A stretch of 64,000 nucleotides of DNA from NCBI GenBank assembly GCA_017607445.1, contig JAEVHH010000004.1, positions 3,224,001 to 3,288,000 on the forward strand, written 5' to 3'. A model generated the notes under the pieces. It saw only the letters and a program-made list of their open reading frames with translations. It was not told the DNA's origin and did not search any database. The translations under genes and the position numbers were made by a program. Positions 55,615 through 64,000 of this stretch are shown piece after piece (the first letter of the stretch is position 1; each line of letters begins with the position of its first letter). The DNA comes from Histoplasma ohiense (taxonomy: Eukaryota; Ascomycota; Eurotiomycetes; Onygenales; Ajellomycetaceae).

Positions 55615-56342
55615 CTACACATGTGAGTCTAGTAAGCATCAATTTAAACAGCAACCCAGGAAAAAAGTATTCAGCGGAAGCTGCATCAACTGCCCATGCA
55701 TGGGGGTACGGCAGGTGAGCTTTTGACATTTAGAATAGAACAGAACTAGCAGGGAATTTAACTGGAAATAGTGGGTCAAAGAAGCCTAGGTAAGCTTACA
55801 AGCACTGACAGCACAAGAACACATATTAAAAGTGAAAATAAAGCCAAGATGAGAGGAAACAGGAATAGGTTAAGTTACCTCGCAAAACGCTGGCTCTCAA
55901 AGAGTTCATATCGCGAAAACTGCGCTTTGACATTTTGGGAAGGAAGGAGATTGGCAGAACAGTTGAAAAATAAGCTGCAGATGGAACAACATGCGGGAGA
56001 CAAAACACTTATTCAAGATGTGAGGTTTTTTACTATGCAAGAAGGAAAAACTGAATATGGGAAGATATAATATGGTATCAGGAAGAAACTTTGCAAGGAG
56101 CTGGGTTCTTCTGTGAAAAGCACAAAGGCAAAATTTAACTTCAAGGCTGAGAAGGGAATTAAGCGGTAGTCGAAAACCGAGGGCGTTCAACAGAAAAGAA
56201 TTGCGCACGCAAACAAACGGAGATCAGCGAATCAACATGAAGTGGAGGCAAACGGTAGGTGGTTTAAGTGCAAGCCAAAGAAGGGATTTTGGAGCATTCA
56301 AGCAGACCAAAATAGAGAATGAAGGAAACAAAAATGAATCAC

Positions 56343-56532
56343 CATTAAAGGCTTCCTGCACGCTCCTCTTCGTGCCCAGCGTGGGATTGCCGTTATTATT
56401 ATTCAAAGCACTGGCTGATGGTCTGGAAACATGGGTGGATCTCGCGGACGCTGCATCAGACAACGAGCCTCCGCCGGCGGAGTGCGGCGGATTACTGAGC
56501 CCCATTGTGGATGATTTGCCGGCGATAATCAA
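56343..56532 (-). other. coding-like segment, possible 5' exon upstream of ssn3
   Basis: A frame from an ATG at 56532 reads MIIAGKSSTMGLSNPPHSAG, then a Ser/Ala-rich stretch, NNNNGNPTLGTKRSVQEAFN, and reaches a GTGATT donor at 56342. It is in phase 1, which would fit the kinase exon at 55614 but would need a 730-nt intron. It could instead belong to an unrecognised gene. No family assignment. Confidence 0.3.
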
Positions 56533-56908
56533 TTATCAAATCTTCTGACCGTGTCTCCGAGAGACCCGTGGAGGCGGCGGGAGGCTAATGTTTAGCGGGG
56601 TCTCATCTTGCGGAGAGATTCAAGATGATTCCTACTACGTAGGCACCCAGTAGTAAGATGTTAATCGGCGATGGTTAACAGAAATGGGGTGAAGCTCGAA
56701 AGGATTACTTCCGCCTCGAAAGTCGGTGTTCTTGAGTGTATCTGATTGACGTCGTCTAAGTTGAGATCTTGAACCTCCGACTCGGAAATTCGGGATGGGT
56801 CATGTGACCGGTCTGGGCGAGCCAAGGAAGGATTATTCCTTTTATATAATGAAGCTCACTTTTATTTACTATTATTGTTTTCTTATAAAAAGGGAGGAGA
56901 TTGACTTG

Positions 56909-56939
<31 letters not shown>

Positions 56940-57085
56940 CCTTTTTCTTCTTCTTGGAGAATAGAGAGCAGTAGTTATAATTAGATTGAAGCAGTTGATC
57001 ATATCAACTCTTTTGTATCTAATCCTTAAGGTTTCATCTCTTGCCTATCTAATCCGTAATCCTTGGGGCTAACTAACTGGTTAGT

Positions 57086-57103
57086 TAGTTAACTAGTTAA
57101 CTA
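57086..57103. repeat. 18-bp perfect palindrome
   Basis: TAGTTAACTAGTTAACTA reads the same on both strands and is preceded by related TTAGTTAG and TAACTAAC units. It may be a decayed repeat end; no partner copy was found in the window. Confidence 0.7.
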
Positions 57104-57644
57104 GCGGAGCTAGGAGGGCTTACGTAAGTCCTGCCCATCTCTTGGGCAACCTTGGAATTCGCCTTGGGTGACTTGTTGCTCACTGTCAACTCGGTTCGGG
57201 ACTCCATTTTTAACTAGCAGAGGCTTGTTGGTTCATCGACTATGGTTGATTCTTGTCGTTATTTCTGCCCAAAAGCAGGATTTGGACACTTCCAGATTTT
57301 AGCTGGCTGGTTGAGAATTCTGTCGGCGGTTTCAGCCTAATGGACACAGCCCAAAGTGGGCCAAATTCTCGACACGCTTCCTACTATGATAGCGAACCGT
57401 TCGGACACATAATGCAGAGCGATCTGTTAACGGGCTTTGAGTTTATTTTTTTTAACATAAAATACTTTCATATTCTAATAATAATGAAGTGCCATAGCAT
57501 AAAAAGGACGGAGAACATGCCATAGCACCAATAATTTGGACCCTCCTTCCGGAAGTTATGGGGATTAGCACTTGGCTTGATGGTCGAGCTCCAGGCATCA
57601 AGCCTCGAAACTAACTCTAAATCTCCTAGGGGTCAGAAATGACA

Positions 57645-57666
57645 GTTGTTGTTGTTGTTGTTGTTG
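57645..57666 (+). repeat. GTT trinucleotide microsatellite (seven units)
   Basis: Seven consecutive GTT units in non-coding sequence about 300 bp upstream of the four-span membrane-protein gene. Confidence 0.9.
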
Positions 57667-57966
57667 AGCTATGACTCCAACTTCTACTTCTTGGGGTGGT
57701 TTGAGCACTAGGAAGAATTATGATACGGGATTCACTAATAATAGTAATACTTTAGAAAAGGGACTAACATACCTGTCAACTTAGGCTAGATCAGAGGAGT
57801 TTATGTAGCCATCAACGTCCGCTCCTTGAAGAAGATCACTTCAGATTCCGCATTTCCATCCTGTAAATCCTTAATCAATTAATTGATTTGGATACCAGTG
57901 GTACCGAAAAAGGCTCCAGATCTTCAATACTCGGCCCAATTTGATTTTTAACTGCTTGAATTCACG

Positions 57967-58849
57967 ATGGACCACGACACCGAAAACACCCCCCTTCTCA
58001 TCAATTCCGATGCTGGCCCTCCTGATGTAAACGAACAAACTTACGTTATATTGTCGCGAAACGCAGCTGCAGCAGTCTTCCATCGTACGACTGTTGCCTT
58101 AACATGGCTTTCTATCGGTCTCTCAGTCTCAACCTTCGCTTTTGTGTTTGCCGTTTTGATAATATATCAGATCTCGCATGGCTCCAATGTGAACTCGATA
58201 ACTAGAGAGAGTTGTGCCTGGTTGATGTTACTGGTAACTACATTGCACCTCTCGAAACAGATTTCTGAGAAACAATGCGTGACTTGGAAATACCTACCTT
58301 TGTTGACCGATTTATCTTTAGGGAATGGCCACGGCTTTGATCAGCTTCCTAAATTTAGTCTGCCTGTATATTCGCCGGAAAGCAATGCCACTCGTTCTCA
58401 ACCTGGTTATCGACCCCATTGTTGTTTTCTACTCTTTTGGCTGGAGTGTCACTGGCCTAGTTGAAAATTCTCCCTGGTGTGAACCTGAGTGCGATGGTAC
58501 CACCAAATGGATCCAGACTTTGGCCGGTATTGGACTAAGCTTTGGATTGGGATTAGGGTGAATATCCATCCATCCGATATTCCCTGCGATGACTCGTACT
58601 GACAACGGTTGAAAATCTAGACTCACCCATCTGGCTTTATTCCTGATGCGATGCGTCCTTGCGGTCCGCTGGGTTTTTGAGCAGAGGCGCAACAGTTCAG
58701 GACCATTTCTTCGTATCCCGACTGGGCAATTCACGGTGGAATTCACAATTAAATTATTGAGGCAGAATAATGCTGTTGTACCCCAATCCGCGGATGGAGA
58801 TGAGAGAAACGAAGATATCACTGAAGAAGAGAGCCGGGCTCTGGCTTGA
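57967..58849 (+). CDS. predicted four-span membrane protein, unknown function
   Basis: Three exons, 57967-58233, 58322-58557 and 58621-58849, encode 243 residues. Unspliced frames break the second and fourth hydrophobic segments; splicing restores WLMLLGMATALISFLNLVCL and GLSFGLGLGLTHLALFL. Segments lie at about residues 45-69, 83-101, 110-130 and 150-185. A polar N-terminus (MDHDTENTPLLINSDAGPP) and a charged tail (DGDERNEDITEEESRALA) face one side. A loop holds WCEPECDGTTKW. I do not recognise the family; the layout resembles many small fungal integral membrane proteins. Phase 0 and 2 introns and consistent hydrophobicity support the model. Confidence 0.7.
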
Positions 58850-59359
58850 TTAGCATCCTGAAAAAGATATATTCCCAGCGTTCGGCGCTACCTCTTCCTT
58901 GTGAGGTGCTCGATATTCGGCTGGAGAATATATTGTACGGCTTATGTACCCGCGTTGTCTTCCTAGGTATACCAAATATTCTCATGCCAATATATCAAGC
59001 TTAAGATACAAAATGAGTGGGTTGTCCAAACCCGTGCAGCGCAATACAAAAGACGCAGTTTGTCTTTCGGCCATGATAACATGAAAAAGGCCAATGGCTT
59101 TCTGAAAATATCATAACATAACCGTCCGAAATCAGGAAATGACATGGTACACGGAATTCGGTACGAAATTGCCGAAATCCCCTTCAATTTGAAGTTGAAT
59201 GGGAGTTAATGGGGGGATAGTCAATGGAGATCTAGATTATTTGATTTGGGCTGCGTCATCATGTGATCTTCCAAAGTACACCTCAGGAGCCCCGCCGCGG
59301 TTGTTCGATCGATCCCAAACGATCCCTATCGGCACTTTCACATAACCCGTATAGCTCAG
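58850..59359. other. intergenic region between membrane-protein and Urc4 genes
   Basis: About 0.5 kb, AT-rich, no feature recognised. It contains the Urc4 promoter. Confidence 0.55.
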
Positions 59360-60835
59360 ATGGATCCAGAGGCGAAGTATCTGTTATCTCTGCGTGCCAT
59401 CCGGGAGCGCGCGATAACCGTAGGGGATGCCGCTCGAGCCGGGAGGTTAAACCATTTCGACCTACACGAGGATCGAATGGATGCTGTTGCAGATTTCGTG
59501 AGCTCTATTATCAATGTATGTCCGGAACTCGCCAGCCCCTTTCAAGCTGACGTGTGGGCGAAGGCTTAGCTGACTATCTCTGTCAGCGGGATTTTGGCCC
59601 AGACAAATTCGATACAATTCCACCACATGGTCGCTGGCAACACTTTGATGTTGGCAACGTGCCACGTATCGAGAATATTATACAGGATTGGAAGAATGAG
59701 AAATATGATGACCTCGAAGTAACGCGACGCCTCATCGATCTATTCTTTGTTTCTGTGCTCTTGGATGCTGGTGCCGGTGACCAGTGGCGGTATATCGAGC
59801 CAGGGACGGATCGAGTGTACGAACGGAGCGAAGGCCTTGCAGTTGCGTCATTGTATATGTTCAAGTCACTGGCTTTTGCTGCTGAGAAAGCTGGAGGGAC
59901 GCCCTTGGTTGACGGTACGTCACCGCTGATCTTATTGAGTGGGTTGAGGTGCTAACTTTACTGGCAGGTAGGGGATTAGAGCAGCTGAGTAGCGAGGCAT
60001 TAGCAGAAGGTTTTCAAGTCTCGCAGAGCAACCCAATGCTTGGAGTTGATTCTCGTGCAACCTTGCTCAGAGGATTAGGGAAATCCCTCCTCTCCAATCC
60101 TGACATTTTTGGGGATCAAGGCCGCCCAGGCAATCTTGTTGGTATGCACATTCCACGCATCACTATAATTTGCTAAAAGACAATATGTTAAGCGTAAATA
60201 TAGACTTTATGGTTAAATCTGCTGGAAAGTCTTCAGAACTTGACATTCTAGCTTTTTGGGACATTCTTCAAAATCTCCTGATCCCTGTCTGGCCCAAAGA
60301 CCGCACCACGGTTAACGGATACCCTATCGGTGATGCATGGCCATTAGGCATTCTGCAGAAACAAAGCGGCTCTCATGATGGCCATCACTCAGAATGCATT
60401 CAACCATTTCACAAACTTACCCAGTGGCTCACTTATTCGCTAATGGTCCCATTCCAGCGAGTTCTCGGTCTACAATGGACCAACGCTGAGTCACTCACTG
60501 CCCTGGCTGAATACCGTAATGGTGGCCTGTTTGTTGACTTTGGTGTCCTGACTCTGAAGAAAGAAGCGCTTGACAGAGGATTAAAGGCATCTGGGAGCGA
60601 ACTGCCTCAGTTTGAGGCAGATGATGATGTTATTGTCGAATGGCGAGCTATGACCCTGGTGCTGATTGATAGGCTGTACTCCATGATATTATCTCGTCTA
60701 GACGGCGTCCGCCTGACTATGGCACAGCTCCTTGAGGCGGGGACTTGGAAATCCGGCCGTGAAATAGCAGCACAGCGTCGCCCGACGACCAAATCGAGTC
60801 CAATCGTTGTTAAAAGCGATGGCACCATATTCTAA
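59360..60835 (+). CDS. Urc4-type uracil catabolism protein (DUF1688)
   Basis: Four exons, 59360-59515, 59587-59914, 59968-60141 and 60204-60835, encode 429 residues. The order MDPEAKYLLSLRAIRERA, HGRWQHFDVG, EGLAVASLYMFKS, GRPGNLV-DFMVKSAG, LIPVWP, GDAWPLG and PFHKLTQWLTYSLM matches the DUF1688/Urc4 family. Every splice junction restores a conserved segment. Urc4 (S. pombe urg3) takes part in the non-classical uracil degradation pathway. That pathway starts from uridine-type nucleotides and gives a C3 acid plus nitrogen; the biochemical step of Urc4 is not well defined. The neighbours are not other URC genes, unlike the clusters in some yeasts. Confidence 0.9.
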
Positions 60836-62068
60836 GTGATTGGTGTCGGTGACCCATTTAAATAATGAAATTGTTCATCTGACTCTACTGCTATAGATCT
60901 ATCGATATGTCTGTCCCATTGTTCTGCCTTTTAAAAAAAGGACGTCCAATAGACTAATCAAAACTTTCGAAGCGAAGAAAGTGTTGCGAAATCCCTTTGC
61001 ATACTTCATTGAGTTGAAAAAAAAGTCCAGTAATGATGGATTGTTTTCTGTTTTTCTTCATTGATGCCTGAGGAAGTATTCCTTCTATGACATCGTCGAG
61101 CTCCACACTCGTCGATAGGAACTAGGGGAGATTTTCAGTTTGCGAAGCGGTCCGGTCTGCCTTCCTTGATTGATGTCCACCTAAATGGCAATTCTTATCT
61201 CTACCAAATAGATCTTTGGGATTGGACATACTTAAAGATAATAAATATCCTTTGCTTCTATTGCCTATCTACGGCAAATCCCTCCCTTGAAGGTAAAACT
61301 CACATTATCTCAACTCGATAGAACTCGGATAGATGCATTAGCAATGAGTTCGTGATGCTGCTTCCAAGCACCATTTCGGCATTTAGCATCAAGTATTAAG
61401 ATATATCTCATTCCATATGTATCGGTAGCAGGAGCTGTAAAAATACAATAACTCGCACATCTATATAGTTATCTATAAATCTTTTTAAAATGTAAAGAAG
61501 ATATGCACAACTAAAATATTAGACTTTGTTCAAGCATATACTCAAAATAAAAGCAAGGATATATTGTACTGATAAATATATCAATACTCAAAAAGTGTAG
61601 GTAATAGCTATACAGAAACCGGGCATTGGGCTGTGAATCGTGTATAGTTCCAGTTAAGTTAAATGATAACGTCGCATGGAATCTCGCACGAGACCTGCAA
61701 ATCGTCAAGAGTTTCTGGTCGCCTGAATGTTTCGCCTGTGATAACAATCCCGAGGCCGACCCTGATTCTTGAATGCTGTTAAATTTAGCTGCTACCAAGC
61801 TGCTGCATCACTAACTGAAACTTGAACCTAACCGTGGATTTGGCGCCAGTTGGGTTCTAGCTCCAACTAAATATTTAACTTAACTTGTTTCTACGGAGTA
61901 CCAGCCGCCAAGGATGGGGCTGCTGCAGAACCACTTCGGGTTGTCAACAGCGTTCTGTCTCTGCCTCTGGCTGCTGAGATCAGGAAAATAAATATTCAAC
62001 CGCATGCAGCCAATGTTGCCCGACTAGCTTTTGCATCCTGTCTGATATCAAAGGACCCAGCCGCAGCG
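60836..62068. other. intergenic region between Urc4 and transporter genes
   Basis: About 1.2 kb. The minus-strand frame at 61511-61798 lacks family resemblance and was not called. No repeat or RNA gene was recognised. Confidence 0.55.
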
Positions 62069-63667
62069 ATGGCACCCACGACGTCGTTGGAATCAAAATC
62101 GCTTGTGACGCCATACCTGGTATTCATCATATTCATAACCACATTGGGGCCTCTCCAATTTGGATATCATCTGGTGAGTAAATTTGTTCCTATGTATTGA
62201 TCTAGAATTACCGAACATCCTGGAGTGGTATGATCGTTTCCAGCAAACATGTTTTATTAACGGGAAACCTTCGTGTTTTCCCATCTCAAGGCTGAGCTCA
62301 ATGCTCCGAAAGACGTCATCACCTGTTTGAAGAAAAGTATTGCCTCAGAAAAAGAAGCCATTTCGAAACTGCCACAATGTATCCCAATGAATGAGTTTCA
62401 ATTCGGCATCGTGTCGTCAAGTTATACGCTCGGCGGCCTTCTGGGAGCCCTTGTGGCGGGGCCCTTTGCAACCAAATACGGCCGGCTCCTTGCTCTCCGC
62501 TTGACCACGATATTCTTTATTACGGGTCCCATTGGCGAAACCCTTGCCACTGGCATTGAATCTATAAGCGCTGGCCGTCTAATCTCAGGCATTGGGGCTG
62601 GCGCTGCAATTGTTGTCGGGCCTATATATATCGCGGAAGTGGTCCATGCAACTCAAAGGGGGTTCTTCGGTGCTTTTACACAGGTCATGACCAATGTCGG
62701 AATATTACTCTCCCAATCCCTGGGGTACTTTCTAAGTAAAGGTAGCCTATGGCGTATTATCCTTGCAGTTGCTGGTGTCATTGGTGCTCTGGAAGTCCTT
62801 GGACTGCTCTTTGTTCCGGAGAGTCCCATCTGGCTGGCTGAGCATCAACGGGCCGCCCATGCCCTGCTAATCCTCCAGCGGATCCGCGGAAAGAATAAAG
62901 ATATTGAACAAGAGGTAAAAGCCTGGAGAATTCCGCCGGGCCAAACCGATGCAAGAACCGCAGAGGAAGAATCTCTTCTCACACCACCAGCGGGGAATCT
63001 CCCTCCCAAGCGTCCCCAAGTCTCCATGCTAGGGGTCATAATGAACCCGACGTACCGCCCTGCAATCGTCGCTGTCATCGCGGTCATGGCCGCTCAGCAA
63101 TTTACCGGAATCAACAGTATAGTCATGTACAGCGTTTCCATACTCTCCGACATCCTCCCAACTGCAGCTCCGCTGCTGGCCGTTGGAGTCTCCGCTCTCA
63201 ATCTCATAGTTACCCTCCTTTGCGCTCCACTAGCGGACAAGCTCGGCCGCAAAACATGTCTCCTCCTCAGCATCACTGGCATGGGTGTCAACTCCATGCT
63301 CCTTGCACTGGGCATCTCATTTAATTTCGAATTCCTCTCCGCTATTGCGACGCTCCTGTTCGTAGCAAGTTTTGCTGTCGGCCTTGGGCCTGTTCCATTT
63401 ATACTTTCCTCCGAGCTCGTTGGGCCCGAAGCGGTTGGTGCCACACAAAGCTGGGCTCTAGGTGCCAACTGGACTGCTACTTTTATCGTTGCGCAGTTTT
63501 TCCCTCCACTCAACATGGCGATGGGAGGGAAAGGGAGAATTTATTGGGTTTTCACGGCCCTGGCGGTGGTGTTGGGTTCGTTTTTGGCCTGGTGGGTTCC
63601 AGAGACGAAGGGAAAATCTACCATGGAGGAGGTTTGGGGTCGTCGGGCGGAGCGGAGAGTTGATTAG
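62069..63667 (+). CDS. sugar porter (GLUT-like MFS transporter)
   Basis: Two exons, 62069-62173 and 62291-63667, encode 493 residues. Exon 1 carries the first membrane span ending GPLQFGYHL, which joins AELNAPKDVITC. The sugar-porter signatures follow: AGPFATKYGRLLALR (loop 2-3), SAGRLISGIGAGAAIVVGPIYIAEV, VPESPIWLAE, QQFTGINSIVMYS, LADKLGRKTCLLL, and VPETKGKSTMEEVW at the end. Twelve spans are expected. Similarity is to the vertebrate-like GLUT/vacuolar type more than to yeast hexose transporters, judged from the QFGYH start and extended loop 1; substrate is unknown. Confidence 0.88.
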
Positions 63668-64000
63668 ATTGAGAATTATATATCAGTTACTTTATCATCT
63701 TACAAAGATATATATTGGGATGTGGTAGGTACCCTTCCTCATCTCTCCCCAATTCCAACACGCTGTTTTGGCTGAATGAGGTACCAGCTGTCACAATCAC
63801 CACTGACATATATTTTCTTGCCTGTCGGCTCATAGACTCTCCTAGTTAATAGCAAGTAGAAGCCATGGACAAAGTCTAACAAGTAGCATCTTGCTTAACA
63901 GTCTAGCCGAATGGTTGATTGCCACTTCCAGTTTCATATTTTCTCTCTCATTATTTCCTAAACCAGCAGCTACAGAAAAAAAAAAAAAAAATTTATTCCT
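63668..64000. other. 3' region after the sugar porter gene
   Basis: The last 333 bp hold no recognised gene. A 16-A run at about 63976-63991 is followed by the window end. Confidence 0.5.

Larger units (their letters stand above)
55730..57966. other. intergenic region with a possible upstream exon and palindromic sequence
   Basis: The 2.2 kb holds the unresolved 5' part of the kinase gene, a coding-like minus-strand segment at 56343-56532, an AT/T-rich tract (56905-56955), an 18-bp palindrome at 57086-57103 and a GTT repeat at 57645-57666. Confidence 0.45.

Noticed and set aside
56650..57240. Possible solo LTR (TGTTAA start, TATA and T-rich tract, palindromic end)
   Set aside because: No matching terminal dinucleotides, target duplication or second copy could be found by eye.
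1..64000. Search for CRISPR arrays, rRNA genes or bacterial operons
   Set aside because: None seen; gene structure is eukaryotic throughout.

Overview
The window reads as the nuclear genome of a filamentous ascomycete. Most genes carry short spliceosomal introns of about 50-130 nt with GT..AG ends. Families limited to or typical of such fungi are present: a HET-domain protein, a psi-producing oxygenase, an AA11 lytic polysaccharide monooxygenase and Urc4. Product similarities (for example the Ssn3/Cdk8 kinase and Ppo types) suggest Eurotiomycetes, perhaps Onygenales, but the species placement is inference. I reconstructed exon structures by hand from splice signals, reading phase and family conservation.

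Layout. 1-1135 is a minus-strand HET-domain gene cut by the window edge. 2072-14624 is a dense housekeeping block: mitochondrial 3-hydroxyisobutyrate dehydrogenase, a DDB1-type damage-binding protein, Pga2, the histone-fold protein MHF1/CENP-S, a MARVEL membrane protein and a secreted AA11 LPMO. 14625-17685 is gene-poor apart from an intron-containing tRNA-Cys. 17686-28133 holds a DUF2235 (Tle1-like) hydrolase facing a 12-exon fatty-acid dioxygenase/P450 fusion, followed by an amidase broken by three frameshifts. 29064-35776 holds a truncated nucleoside-phosphorylase-like fragment, a secreted GH31 alpha-glucosidase, dynactin p25 and an Arf6-type GTPase.

36.8-41.3 kb is an AT-rich accessory island. 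It contains a family of small inverted-repeat transposons with 8-bp target duplications, a second MITE-like family flanked by TA, degenerate telomere-like sequence and a small secreted cysteine-containing protein gene. From 41.6 kb on come an F-box protein, a DHA2 (ATR1-like) exporter, the replicative helicase subunit MCM2 diverging from a UBR7/Mlo2-type ubiquitin ligase, the Mediator kinase Ssn3/Cdk8, an unknown four-span membrane protein, the uracil-catabolism protein Urc4 and a sugar transporter.

Connections. MCM2 has paired MluI cell-cycle boxes in its promoter. DDB1, MHF1, MCM2 and Ssn3 are nuclear genome-maintenance or transcription factors, but they are not visibly co-regulated. The lipase-like DUF2235 gene next to the Ppo oxygenase could form a fatty-acid release and oxygenation pair (inference). 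The most unusual structure is the transposon island at 36.8-41.3 kb; the oxygenase is unusual in a P450 motif thought to set product specificity.
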